DNA of 64,000 nt from Thuidium tamariscinum (taxonomy: Eukaryota > Streptophyta > Bryopsida > Hypnales > Thuidiaceae): assembly GCA_947034885.2 (NCBI GenBank), contig OX344758.2:5334501-5398500 (forward strand). The letters are read 5' to 3'. Position numbers and translations under genes: made by a program. The notes under the pieces are model-generated. The model searched no databases, was not told where the DNA came from, and was given only the letters and a program-made list of their open reading frames with translations. Shown here one piece after another: positions 11,880-23,526 of this stretch. Within the stretch, counting starts at the first letter, position 1. Each line of letters opens with the position of its first letter.

Positions 11880-12100
11880 GGAAGGATAATAGTAGGCAGG
11901 ACGAAGCTTGTGGGATATGTAAAACGTAGGAATTGCATTACAAGTCATATTTTTAACCTCATTGAGGCATAATAGACTAAATTTTTTCAAAAAACTTTGA
12001 ACTAATTATAGTTGGGGAATCAATCTCACTTTCATCTCCAAAAATTTGTTTTAGATTTTAAGCCTCTAATCAAAAGTTATAAATAAATTTGCTAAAAGGT
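11880..12100 (+). repeat. Single arm of the CACTA foldback family
   Basis: It carries the arm landmarks of 1825-3108 and 6317-8174 in the same order: GTGGGATATGTAA, ACCTCATTGAGGCATA, TTTTTTCAAAAAACTT and CTCTAATCAAAAGTTATA. No opposing arm is seen nearby. Confidence 0.55.
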
Positions 12101-12228
12101 TTGGAAAGGATTGGCATAAGAAGAGTACTAAGCTCAAGCACCTATAGTTTGACTTTCTTCAAACAAAGAAGAATGTAGCTATCCGTAAGTCTCCTTACTT
12201 TATACAAAGAAGTGTGATAATGAATGTA

Positions 12229-13624
12229 CAGTGGGGTACCAATCAAAATGTCGTTTTCGCATCCGCAGTGAAAAAAAATTCGGTACTGCCAACTTTGGAA
12301 GCCTCCCGCGAGCTCAAAAATTGGTATTTTACCACGAAAATTTTACCACAACATCATCTTTAAGTTAAATATATGTACGCCAAATTTCAAGGCCAAAAGA
12401 TTCACCAAAAAAAAGTTATTCAAAATCTACCAACATGGGTAGTGGTGAGAAACATTTCACTACTTTCAACTTTGACACCTTCCTAAGGATTGAGTTTTTT
12501 TTCTTTTGCCATGAAATTTTTGTTGTGAAACAATCTATATGTTTTTAATATGTATAAAAAATTTCAAGGTAAAAGAATTATTTTTAAGAAGATATTTGAA
12601 ATCTCCCAACAAGTGTAGTTTTGAGAAAAATTTCACAATTTCCAACTTTGACACCCTCCTAAGGGCTGAAAAATTGGTTTCTTACCATGAATTTTGTTTT
12701 GTGAAGTCACATCTATGTTGATAATATGTGCTCCAAATTTCAAGTTCAAATGAATTACCAAAAAAAAGATATACATAATCTCCCAACATATATAGTTGTG
12801 AGAAAATTTTCACTATTGCTGACTTTGACACCCTCCCAAGGGCTGAAAATTTGTCTATTTAACATGATTTTTTTTTAATAAGATCAAATTTATGTTGATA
12901 ATATATGTTCCAAATTTCAAGTTCAAAACACTTACCCAAAAAAAGATATTCAAAATCTCTCAACATGTGTAGTTGTGAGGTTGAGTTTTTACATTCGTGT
13001 CAAACTTTGTTCTACAAAATAACACTATACTAAGGGCTCAAAAACTCCTCCTCACAACTACACATGTTGGGAGACTTTGTATATCTTTTTTTTAGTAATT
13101 CATTTGAACTTTAAATTTGGAGCACATATTATCAACATAGATGTGACTTCACAAAACAAAATTCATGGTAAGAAACCAATTTTTCAGCCCTTGGGAGGGT
13201 GTCAAAGTTGGAAATTGTGAAAATTTTCTCAAAACTACACTTGTTGGGAGATTTCAAATATCTTCTTAAAAATAATTCTTTTACCTTGAAATTTTTTATA
13301 CATATTAAAAACATATAGATTGTTTCACGACAAAAATTTCATGGCAAAAGAAAAAAAACTCAATCCTTAGGAAGGTATCAAAGTTGAAAGTAGTGAAATG
13401 TTTCTCACCACTACCCATGTTGGTAGATTTTGAATAACTTTTTTTTGGTGAATCTTTTGGCCTTGAAATTTGGCGTACATATAGTTAACTTAAAGATGAT
13501 GCTGTGGTAAAAATTTCGTGGTAAAATACCAATTTTTGAGCTCGCGGGAGGTTTCCAAAGTTGGCAGTACCGAAATTTTTTTCACTGCGGATGTGAAAAC
13601 GACATTTTGATTGGTACCTCACTG
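12229..13624. mobile_element. Tc1/mariner-type foldback element (1,396 bp)
   Basis: The ends are CAGTGGGGTACCAATC and the inverse GATTGGTACCTCACTG, each flanked by TA (12227-12228 and 13625-13626). TA duplication plus a CAGT start fit the Tc1/mariner superfamily. Two arms of about 650-690 bp are nearly identical inverted copies, which is why almost the same 60-codon open stretch appears at 12539-12721 (+) and 13132-13314 (-). No transposase is encoded. Confidence 0.8.
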
Positions 13625-14151
13625 TACAAGATTTTTGCAAATAACACAATGAATCATAGTGCACAAGACAATAAAGTAGTAGTAGAATAGCTGCGTAGTA
13701 GTTCAAAAGTTTTGAGTAGTCATTTGGCAGTTACAGGAAGTCATTTTGTAGTAAAACTAAAGTAGCGGTGGTGGTATTTGCACAAGAAAAAAATAAAACT
13801 TAACAAATGTTATTGGATTCATGTAAATACCTTACTGTATGTTTATTGGGACATTTAGTAATTCAAATGTAAAGCATATGAAGTGTTCAAAAGTGTTTCA
13901 TTGACAATGGCGCAAATTTTCAAAAGTCATTATTGCCATAATGGCATATTGATACGAGTTTAAACAAATCATACAAATGGATCCTAAGGAAGAAATTTTC
14001 TTAATGCTAACAAAGACAAAGGCCACTTGCAATGCATCACTTCTAAAAAAAAGACAAAAGTATTCTATGGGGAAATTTTCTTAAAAGAAAATGAAGAAGA
14101 TAAACAAGGAGTAGAAATATTAGAAAGACTAAAATAAAAGTTATTAGCTTA

Positions 14152-14337
14152 CATTAGAAGAAAACTGCGTTAGAAATCAGCAAAACGCGTGGGCTGAAAT
14201 TTGTTGAGTTCCACGTTTCTAGCGAAAAAATCTGTGTTGGAATGCATTCCAACACAGATTTTTTCGCTAGAAACGTGGAACTCAACAAATTTCAGCCCAC
14301 GCGTTTTGCTGATTTCTAACGCAGTTTTCTTCTAGTG
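14152..14337. mobile_element. Near-perfect hairpin CACTA-type MITE (186 bp), TSD TTA
   Basis: TTA repeats at 14149-14151 and 14338-14340 flank an element that begins CATTAGAAGAAAAC and ends GTTTTCTTCTAGTG. The two 93-base arms appear to match at every base except one near the tip, and they meet at GAATGCATTC. The arms are GC-richer than the surroundings. It is probably the youngest insertion in the window. Confidence 0.87.
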
Positions 14338-14454
14338 TTAAGAAAGGTATTAGGACATGAGTGTTAAAAAATCATAAATCAAATGTATATAGTTGCATCC
14401 TAATAATTTGAGAATGATTGTTGTTTATGTTAGCATATTGTCTTTGCTACAAGA

Positions 14455-14603
14455 AAATGGGGGTATAAATTAAATGACTTGTCCACAATGACTACATCGG
14501 CAACAATGACTGCAAAATGACTGCAAAATGACTATTTTGTAGTCATTGTTGTCGGTGCAGTCATTGTGGACAAGTCATTTATACCCCTAATTTCCTTATA
14601 GTG
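14455..14603. mobile_element. CACTA-type MITE (149 bp), TSD CTT
   Basis: The left end is TGCTACAAGAAAATGGGGGT (CA changed to TG), the right end ATTTCCTTATAGTG, with CTT at 14452-14454 and 14604-14606. Arms contain GACTTGTCCACAATGACT and its inverse. The same sequence is seen at 28812-28902 and in the ends of 11087-16149 and 59588 onward. Confidence 0.8.
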
Positions 14604-17053
14604 CTTTTCCATCTTAAGAGCAAAATTTTTTAGCATGGCCCTACAAAAGACTTTGTAGTAATTTTTAAATTGCATAGTAGTGAAGTACAATTGCATCCTT
14701 GGGAAGCTCACTTAGTATATCTATCATAAATCATGTACGAACAAGTCATCTTTTGACTCTTTAAATATATATATTTTTAATAAATTATAATTTCAACTTA
14801 TGATTTTGACCTTTGTCCAATAATGATTATAGATTTCTATTGCCAAAAAATTCCCAACTCAAATAATGTATAAAATGATTTCTAGAGATAATTGAGAAAT
14901 GAACTAAAATGGCACAATTAACAACATAGGGAATTTTGTTAAAATGGCGGTATTCCACATGCCATTTTCACACCTTGACATCTAGGACAAGTATACATTG
15001 CCAATATCTAGGACACTTTTAGATTTCTGAAATCTATGATAAGCATAGATATTAGACCAAACAATCTAAAAAATCTAGGATTGGTATAGATTTCAGAAAT
15101 CTAGGAGAGTTGTAGATTTCCAAAATCTAGTACAGGTGTACATCCTAGGATAGAAAAAACGGTTTAGACCGCGCAGTCTAAACTGCTCAAAAGCGCCAAT
15201 TTAATGAAATGGCGCCATTTTAACGAAATTTCCCATCAACTCAAATATTTCTTGAGGATACATTTAGATGACCATTGCATCAATAATCAAGAAAAATGAA
15301 CTTTCAATAGAGAGTTATTTTTAGAATTAAAAAAATTTAGACCATTTTTTCTTGTATAAAATAGGGGTGTGAAATTATTTTCAGCTCTACAATGTATTTT
15401 TTTACTTCAAAAATTTGTAATCAATTATATTTGATAAATAAAAATACCAAAAATTCAAAACATAAACTTTCAAAGTAGGAAAATCTATTCATATTTTTTA
15501 ATTTGAATTAATTTGAATTTTTAGACACAAAGGAAGGGTTTTAAAATTTGATTACACATGACTTATCATAGATACTCTAAGTGAACTCCCTAGGGTTGCA
15601 TCCTAATAATTTGGGAATAATTGTTTTCCATATCATGCCCATCTTTAGAGCAAAAAATTTCAACATGGCTCTACAAAAGACCTTGCAGCCATTTTAGAGT
15701 CACACAGTAGTAAAGTGTTATTACATTTTAGTAGTCCTAGAACAATTCCCATCAACGTCACCAAGCTGCCTTGCCTATCCTTGGCTTAAAATATGGAAGT
15801 ATGGCCTTTTTGTTACACTTTAGTCATTTTCGAGTCGTGAAGTAGTGAAATTAAGTTACAATCAATAACTATGTCATACTCGTTAATGACTTTAGCACCC
15901 ATGTTGAATTTTCCCTTCCTTTTGTGCTCTTGTTGATGACAATCTAAATGAAAAAATGTAGATGAATCTTGTGGTCTATCATATCTTCATCTGCCAATCG
16001 CACTCATGACTGAAAAATGACTGGGACTATGCAAATTCAGTTGGGTTGGTGCAATTATAGAGGTACTAGTCACTGTTTAGTCAAACTGGACATTTAGTCA
16101 TTTCTGAGTCATCCCTCTACAATCATTTATATCCCTATTTTTTGTAGTGTTGGCAGTATAGCAATTTGGAATAACTCACTATAAATGGAATATTTATTTT
16201 TATTTTTTGAAATTTTCACATAACATGTGGATATGTTTTTTCTTTAGGGCCTAATAATTTTCAAAACTTTTGACTATACATTTAAATTTTTAATTATTGT
16301 GATAATATATAGTTTTTTTTTGCCCTATTTGGACAATGAGGGAACATGAAAAATAATCGCTTGTTTCAAAAATAAAAGTTTGAAATAGATTTTTTGGATT
16401 TACATATAGATGAAAAGTTTTGAATCATTTCATTTTGATTAATCCTTGAAGTCCCAAAGTATGTTCTTTGGCAACATAAATTTTTAGGGTAGACATTATA
16501 AATGGAATTTTCTTATTTTTACTTAAAAAATTTTACACAACACATAACCAAAGAGTAGGTTTAAGGCACAACTATTTCCATCATATCTAACTACATGTTT
16601 AAAAAATTATTGCATGATATGTGGATTTTTTTGTTAACTTGGGCAATTCAAGTAGCTCAAGAAAATCATTATTAAAAAAAATTTGAAATTGATTTTTCTA
16701 AATTTATATATACATAGAGAATTTTGAATGATTCCATTTTGATTAATGACATGAAAGTTATAAAGAGTTTTATTTTGTTGGCATGTATGGAGTCTCTACT
16801 CTAAATAGAAGTCCTTTAATTAACTAAATTTTCAATATATGAAAAAAATCATTGGATGTTGATTGTTTATTAGAACATTACTACCCTTGGGATAAAAAAA
16901 TTTCAATTCTATAACAAAATTGTTAAAAATTTAGTATTTGAAAAATCATTCACTATTTCTCTCTACTTACTATTATTTTCCTATATGTTGTACAATTCCA
17001 AAAGATTTAAAAAAATTTCAAACATGCAACTAACTTGTTTTGAAGAATTAATC

Positions 17054-17256
17054 CACTACAAGAGAAAGGGGTGTTTTAAGTAGTGTCCTAGACATCATGT
17101 CTTTTAAGTAATGTCTCTTAAGTAAGTTTTTAAGTAAAATTTTACTAAAAAGACTGTCTTTTTAGTAAAATTTTACTTAAAAACTTACTTAAGAGACATT
17201 ACTTAAAAGATGTGATGTCTAGGACACTACTTAAAACACCCCTTTCTCTTGTAGTG
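17054..17256. mobile_element. CACTA-type hairpin MITE (203 bp), TSD ATC
   Basis: The ends are CACTACAAGAGAAAGG and the inverse, with ATC at 17051-17053 and 17257-17259. The body is a hairpin of TTTTAAGTA repeats. It is the full-length relative of 458-632. In the related piggyBac-like copy (near 62170) the insertion is absent. Confidence 0.88.
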
Positions 17257-17555
17257 ATCTAAAGAAGCACCATCATTTTGGATATTTTTTCATACAAATG
17301 TGGCCTTGTGAAGTGCAATTGTATAGTTGTTGTAAGGCATCCCAAAAAGTTTTGTCAATTCAAACACTCATGTCTTACAACCTACACAGTGAAAATTTCT
17401 TAAATTGTTTTCACATCTTCTCATACTAGTATACTACAAGATCCTATGGTAACATCCCGGGGTAACAAGAGTTCAAAACCATTTTTTTTCTTTTAAAATT
17501 TGATACTTGTACTAGCCGGAATGACAATTTTGGAGCATTTTTGGTGAGAAAGTAG

Positions 17556-18138
17556 TTAACCCATTAAGGACTGTGGTTGATTTAGGGGGCGGACGTAATT
17601 TTTGAACACAATTCTCAAAAAGTGCAATTTTCTGCCTTTTTAAAAGATGTAATTCTAGATTGGATTAAATAAATGAGTTCCATGGGTTAAGTCCTTGAAC
17701 CACACAAAAAATAAAAGTGATCCAATGGTTCATGTCTTTGTAATTACTCGTCAAACATTGATGTGTCATAAACACCCTTTGGCACTGGTTATAATTAGGG
17801 TTTGCTACAATTGGGTATAGATTTGAATATATTGTTTGGAAATTGACCAAAACCTTTCAATTTATTATTTCAAACACACACATAATTGTCCTTTCCATAA
17901 AATATGCATTTTTCATTGAAAATTTCAATATGAAAGGTTGGACCATTTCAAGTTTGGCCAAGCACAACTCACTCATTTTTGCACACATTCTCTAGAAATT
18001 GGTTTTGTTAGATGCGCATAAAGACACTCTAAATGCGTTCTTCTCTAAATTTTTTGAAATGAAATGTTCTACAAATTATAGGAGACAAAAAATCCTCAAA
18101 TCAACCCAAAAGTGGTCGACTGGTCCTTAATGGGTTAA
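17556..18138. mobile_element. piggyBac-like MITE (TTAA ends, ~580 bp)
   Basis: TTAA at 17556-17559 and 18135-18138 flank CCCATTAAGGACTG...CTGGTCCTTAATGGG, a terminal inverted repeat of about 13 bases. There is no transposase. It sits in the last 20 bases of the outer piggyBac-like shell; a diverged relative of its interior is at 22545-22690. Confidence 0.72.
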
Positions 18139-18159
18139 AGAACTTGAAGGGTTAAATAG

Positions 18160-18700
18160 GGATAGTCACATCTTCTTCATTGTTTTGGATAATGGAAAGT
18201 TGATCCTAGGAAACAAGAGACAATGGAATCTAGTGTTGGGTGGAGAGGGTATCCAGAATTCAATTGAATAGAACTATAGAAGCTCTACCAAGCTAACAAT
18301 GAAGTCAACAACACTAAAATTAGTAGTGGAAGAATGAAATCTTCCACTTGCAAACCATTCTTCATGCCTATTGTTCACCTCTAGAGCAAAAGAACAGACA
18401 TTGGGAAGACTTCATAGAATTGGAACATTCTCCCAACAACGCCTTTCTAAAAGTCAACCTTTAACTGCCATGTCTTCATTCTTCAAAGAAGTTTTCATAG
18501 GTGAAGAAGGTGTGACTACCCTTAATACTAAGTATGAAGTGTCAATCTTGAGAGCTCAATCTAGAATATATTCTTCTCAATCATTTAATTCTTGAGTAAA
18601 TTTAGCAAACATGCATTAATAATTCTTAACAGTTTTTTATTATTAGTGCGACTTTTGTGCCTTTGAATTCCATTATTGATTGGCTGTTGCCTCATCGGCT
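18160..18700. other. Unassigned stretch
   Basis: A 74-codon open stretch (18371-18595, +) is not recognised and has no supporting splice or homology signal I can see. No repeat ends were found. Confidence 0.35.
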
Positions 18701-18719
18701 CATCCAATATAAAATTTCT

Positions 18720-19290
18720 TAAAGTGCGAAAACGGTGCCTCCCAGTCTCCTGAGGAGCACTGAACTGGGCCAGCATGAAAGCCAAAACATGCCTGCTCCG
18801 CCGTTGGACCTCGGTGAACTAATTGGATGCCTCTGCCTCTGCCTCTGCCTGTAGATCAATCAGTCTTTCAGTTGGGCAATCTTCGAAACCCCACCACAAC
18901 TGAACCCAGCCTCGTCTGTCTGTCTGTCTGTCTGTCTTTCAAGGCTTCAGTTGCCGGCAGGAGTTGCTGTTGCTTTCCTAGTTTTCTTCACTAAGTTAAC
19001 TTCGTGGGGTTCGCCTTTCGCTCCGAATGTCGATGTCTTTTCAGTTCAGTTCGTGTCTGCTTGCGAATCCAATCGTTTCGATCTGTTGGGTACTGCGAAA
19101 TCATACAACCGGCTGGACTGGCATGGATGATTGGCTCCGGCTCGCACGGACGGACGGAGGCGGCGATGGACTGGCCATTGTCAGAGCCGGCGGTGGAAGG
19201 AAAATCAATCGGTGCCGCATTCCTCCGTCTGCAACTGTGCAATCAAAGAAAAGGTCCGGGGCGCCTTTCCTCACTCTGAAGTTCATTTGA
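18720..19290. other. GC-rich island, possible remnant of a gene or promoter
   Basis: About 570 bp is clearly GC-richer than its surroundings. It contains a CTGCCT run (18830-18851) and a TCTG run (about 18914-18938). Overlapping open stretches of 82-91 codons occur on both strands at 18991-19349, but none resembles a known protein. A broken gene, a 5' exon or a GC-rich repeat are all possible. Confidence 0.35.
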
Positions 19291-19484
19291 ATGTGTGGGA
19301 AAGAAAATAAGTAAGAACATATAGAATTGTCTGAAGAAGAATTATACAAGCATCAAGGGCTCCTCACGATTAACTATGTAACCATGTGACGGGCTTAAAG
19401 TGTCCAATGGATGACAAAGAAGAATCCTTCTCTATAAGACAAAAAAGCACATACAGTGGAAATACCCAAAACCGTGCAAATAAG

Positions 19485-19700
19485 GAATTCAGCATAGTTG
19501 GAGGCAGTGTTTTCTAAAAATGATATTTTTCTAGTATTAGTGAGTGAAAATCATGAATATTAAAAAAAAAAGATTTTTCCGATACAATATGTAATTTCAA
19601 AAAAATTTCCAAAGTGTTGGCTCTCTAGACCTGTGAAACCGTCCAGTAGGTGCCCCCAAAACTGAACCCTGCAAAAATCAGCACTCAGCCAACTAGATTT
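19485..19700 (-). repeat. Dispersed repeat, related to 31550-31800
   Basis: It shares the order CAGCATAGTTG(G/C)AGGCA, TTTTCTAAAAA, GAAAATCATGAAT and a downstream GTAGG segment with 31550-31800. It is non-coding. Confidence 0.5.
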
Positions 19701-19887
19701 TCCTATGTGTCCTTCAATTGTATCAGCTAATTATAATTACACATATGGTGAACACATTAAGGAAAGTCTACTGACACAATTGGGTGAATCTATGGTCCAT
19801 TCCAAGAAATAGGTGCAGGAATGGGTGTTTTGCCCTTATTCATCTTTGAAAGGTCTTGTACAATAGTTTAATCTCTTATGAGTACTT

Positions 19888-19907
19888 TGGGGGGGGGGGG
19901 GGGGGGT
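19888..19907 (+). repeat. Poly-G tract
   Basis: A run of about 19 G after GAGTACTTT. No function is inferred. Confidence 0.85.
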
Positions 19908-19909
19908 TT

Positions 19910-21720
19910 AAAGCAAAATGATTCATTTAGTACCAAAAAGGTTGATTTTCATGGTAACCAACCCAACCTAGTAATTTAGGGTTAATCCTTGAAAGATGGG
20001 CCAATCACTTTTGAAATCAACTTTTGGAATATCATATAAATCATTTGCTTGAAGAAAACCCAAGAGCATATATAAGAGGTCAAACCAGTGTAGAAGATCT
20101 TCCTTTTTTAGACAAAATTTCAAAGATGGACATTTATACTTCTATTGTATATAAGGTAAACAAGCCTATTCGACTATCTTAGGGCTAAATCCAAGACGAG
20201 CACATATTTTTCAAAGGTGTGTGCTTGTTTCATGAGTCAAAACTAAGTAGATTTATAATTTTCTAATCAAAAATTTAACTTTTGTGAATTTTTGAAGTAT
20301 TTAGTGTGAAATTACAAAAGTGCTCATAGACTTGAGTGATAACTAAATGCCCTAATAATGGCCCATAACCACCTTCTTATATACCTGTTAGCATCTAAGT
20401 GTTTACCAATCACCTATTGACATATTATCTTTAATGACACTAATGCATTGAATTAGTTACATTTCTAGATAGATTTGGTTAATTTTAGGACAGATTTGGA
20501 TGCGTGAATGGATGGAAATTTGACCAAATTTAAGGTGAAAAAAATCAGTTGGAGATCAAATTAGGCTAGTCTACCTTAGAAGGATTGTTTGCCATCCATC
20601 ATAAACTCAATGTCTATAGATTTCTTCTAGAATTAACTTAGTTTTCTTGAAAATAAAAAAGAGATGTAAGATTTTCTTTTTAGCAAAAATGCATTTTTGG
20701 ATATGAATGAATTATAACTTTTTAAGATGTTGAAACTAAATGTACTTGAATTAAATTGACCCTAAATTCTCATGAATAAAGGTTGTGCATTCTAGGTATG
20801 AGTTTGTAATCTATTATGAAGTTAGAAATAGATTAGAAATAGGTGCATTTATCGTAGTGATCAAAACAAGTCTCATTATCATTATTTGTCAAAATATTAT
20901 GCATCCATTAGTGGTTGATAATTCAAGAAAACTAGTTTTTAAGGTTAGAGAACCTTGGTCACTCTAAGGTAAACCTCCCATGACAAGCAAATCTCCCATG
21001 ACAAACTTTTTCTGATAAATGGGATGTGGACTAAGGTAAGAGGCTCAAAAAGTGATCATTTAAGCGTTGATGTGCTTTTTTCATGTACTTTCTCAAATGG
21101 GAATATTTTTAGCTTATTTTTCAGTCAAAGAAAAATAGATGAGGAATCTATCACAAGTGGTTTTGTATTTTTTTGAAGCATTATTGAATTAGTTATGAAT
21201 TTTTGAACACAATCTGGTCTAGGTCCCTATTTGTGATCATAGGCCCTTGGAAATCCATCCATCCATAGTTTGAAAAAAAATCAGGCCTTGTTCAAAAACT
21301 AGCATTGCAACATGTGTAAAGTAATTGAAATGGTTTCTAAAAGTATCCCTTTCTAAATGTGAAATGAATGCTTGATTTAATCATTATTTCAGATTTTTCA
21401 ATACTTGTCAGAAGGTAGTTGAATAATGACTTGTAATTTTGAATTAAATTAGTAGACACCTAGCCACTTAGTTGGGAATGAACCAAGTTTGGTTCTTAAA
21501 CGATCCATTGAAGAAGTATAAACAAATCTCATCAAGCTCCATTGTAATCCAGAGTTCATTTTTCCAAAGTTCACATGTCCATTTCACAGCCCCTATTGGT
21601 TGGTTGAAAATGCTCGCTTAGTTTTAGAGCCCTCTCCTATATATTAAATTGATTCATATCCATAATCAATGCCTTAAGAGATGGTTATGAAGTTTTTAGT
21701 GACTAATACAGGACACTTAC
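19910..21720. other. AT-rich spacer, nothing recognised
   Basis: No coding potential, RNA gene or definable element end was seen. Confidence 0.45.
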
Positions 21721-21724
21721 ACCT

Positions 21725-22480
21725 TCCTAGTATAAATTTGTCATAAATTTTTTATTTATTTTTCTTTCATGTCATGGCCATGTCACAAAATAATGTAGCC
21801 ATGTTACAAAATGTTGTGATTGCTCTAGGTAGTAAGATGATCATTATGAAATACTTTTTACTAATTTTGAAAAAGTCTACATACTTTTGAGACCAATCTA
21901 CTGGTACACTTCAAAAATTCATAAAAAATTCATACTTTTTCTATAAAATAAAATATTAATTTCTTCTTTCATTTCTTGCATTTGTCTTTGTTGAGAAAAA
22001 TATATGGTGAATTTCATTTAAATGGCAATATTCATGTGCCACTTTAATAGAATATTAAGCCATTCTAGAAGAATATCTCCATTTTCATGAAATTCGCCAT
22101 AAATTTGAATGTTTTTTGTAAATTGCAACACATCAAACTTCTCATTTTGCCTTTCTCATTCAAGATTTCCTTATGTGGATGTGGTTTTAGGGTTTAGAAA
22201 TGTTTTTTTACAAGGACTAATTTAAAACATAATAGAAAATTACTTTTTACATCCAATTATTAATTTTGATTGTTGAGATTGAAGTGTACATGACTTTCAA
22301 GACACAATAGAGTAAAGTGTAAAGTTCATCCTAAGTTTTTGAATGGGTGTTAGACAAAGATTTAATTGAAAATAGTAGAAAAAAAATATGGCACCAAACT
22401 CCATCAAACCTGAGTTTTGGTGACATGGCCATGATATGAAAGAAAAATAAATTAATATACCTAATGTACCAATCATTGAT
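21725..22480. repeat. Inverted-repeat (foldback) region
   Basis: TTTATTTTTCTTTCATGTCATGGCCATGTCAC near 21757-21788 pairs with the inverse at about 22419-22451 (GTGACATGGCCATGATATGA), with a few mismatches. The distance suggests a foldback element of about 750 bp; its exact ends are unclear. Confidence 0.5.
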
Positions 22481-22544
22481 TGGTGGATACTCAAGTGCTA
22501 GTAGGTATATGGAATGGCAATTATAGGTTGTTTTGAGGATGTTT

Positions 22545-22690
22545 ATGACCCCCCTTTAAAGACAGTTTCGTAATTTTGGGCACAATATTTTCAAAAATCA
22601 TAGAAATTACAATTTTTATCAAAAAATTACAATTCCACTTCAGGTTTAATTTGTGAAACATGCACACACCTCTAAAAAAAATATGAGTCC
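22545..22690 (-). repeat. Diverged piggyBac-like MITE fragment
   Basis: CCCTTTAAAGACAG followed by TCGTAATTTTGGGCACAA and an AATT-rich stretch resembles the interior of 17556-18138 (near 17585). No TTAA pair was found. Confidence 0.35.
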
Positions 22691-22751
22691 CTCTTAGGAT
22701 TGGCCCTGAGATATCTATACATTAAATTAGCATGGTATATTCTTTTTCTTT

Positions 22752-23124
22752 TGTTTGTTTGTTTGTTTGTTTGTTTATTCCGTTGAGATCTCCTGGACCG
22801 TGAGTCCCCCGGGTGTGTGTTTGGTACCGTCGGAAAGCCCTGGGCAAAGAGGGGTGCACGGGCTTTGATTCATGGTGTTCCAACCTACGACATGAAAAGT
22901 TATTGAATTTTGAAGTTTCTATACATTAAAACAATTAGAAAATTATGTTTGTTTGTTTGTTACGTTGAGATCTCCCGGACCGTGAGTCCCCCGGGTGCGT
23001 GTTTGGTACCGTCGGAAAGCCTTTGGCGAGAAGGGGTGCATGGGCTTTGATTCATGGTGTTCCAACCTACAACATGAAAGTTATTGAATTTTGAAGTTTC
23101 TATACATTAAAAAAATTAGAAAAT
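22752..23124 (+). repeat. Two-copy 182-bp GC-rich tandem repeat with TTTG microsatellite
   Basis: The unit starting at 22781 recurs at 22963. Each has a TTTG run, then CGTTGAGATCTCC(T/C)GGACC, GTGAGTCCCCCGGGTG, TTTGGTACCGTCGGAAAGCC, GGGCTTTGATTCATGGTGTT and an AT-rich tail. The copies differ at only a few positions. There is no open frame; function unknown. Confidence 0.85.
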
Positions 23125-23149
23125 TATTTATTTTGTTGTTTTTCTTTTC

Positions 23150-23525
23150 TTTTAGACCGTGGCAACGGCACGGGCCGCCCTAGTTCAGATTGCAAATGAA
23201 ATCGTTGCGCGTGTTGCACCAACCAGCCCAAGCTCTGCCACTCCCGCATTCCTCGGAAATCGGAATCAGTCACGCCCACCGGATTGGAGTTTGTAAGCAT
23301 ATCGCCCGGGACAAAAATAATCACGCCAGTAGAAACCCGGTTCCTACCTTCCTACCCTCCTCCCGCCCGTGCAAAATGCAACCGACCATGCGAGCCCCAT
23401 CTACCCGGTACTGACCTGTACCGACGGCGGGGCAGTCCCATTGACTTCCGTGTCCTACCCACCGCCTCCTTTCACCAGGTACGCCGGACCTCATCCGACG
23501 GCTCCGGGCAACCCCGTTCATCCGG
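23150..23525. other. GC-rich stretch upstream of the TPR gene
   Basis: A GC-rich segment with open frames on both strands (up to 108 codons, 23284-23610), none recognised. It may be a GC-rich repeat, or part of the distal promoter of the TPR gene 1 kb downstream. Confidence 0.35.
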
Positions 23526-23526
23526 C

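Larger units (their letters stand above)
11087..16149. mobile_element. CACTA-like element (5,063 bp), TSD TTG
   Basis: The ends are CACTACAAAAAAACTGGGGT and the inverse ATCCCTATTTTTTGTAGTG, with direct repeats TTG at 11084-11086 and 16150-16152. Near both ends AATGACTG and CAGTCATT motifs recur many times, as expected for CACTA subterminal repeats. No transposase reading frame is present, so it is non-autonomous. It contains the foldback 12229-13624 and the MITEs 14152-14337 and 14455-14603. Confidence 0.82.
11054..18155. mobile_element. piggyBac-like element split by three insertions (outer shell)
   Basis: The left end is TTAA at 11054-11057 followed by CCCTTAAAGGACC; the right end is GAAGGG then TTAA at 18152-18155. 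TTAA target sites with CCC...GGG ends are the signature of the piggyBac superfamily. Three younger elements sit inside it: 11087-16149, 17054-17256 and 17556-18138. Removing each one with one TSD copy restores continuous similarity to the uninterrupted relatives at 61561-62478 and 56578-57328, which supports the reconstruction. The remaining shell (about 1.4 kb) has no transposase gene. Confidence 0.75.

Noticed and set aside
12539..13314. Two almost identical 60-codon reading frames on opposite strands (12539-12721 and 13132-13314).
   Set aside because: They are mirror positions in the two arms of the foldback 12229-13624, not two genes.
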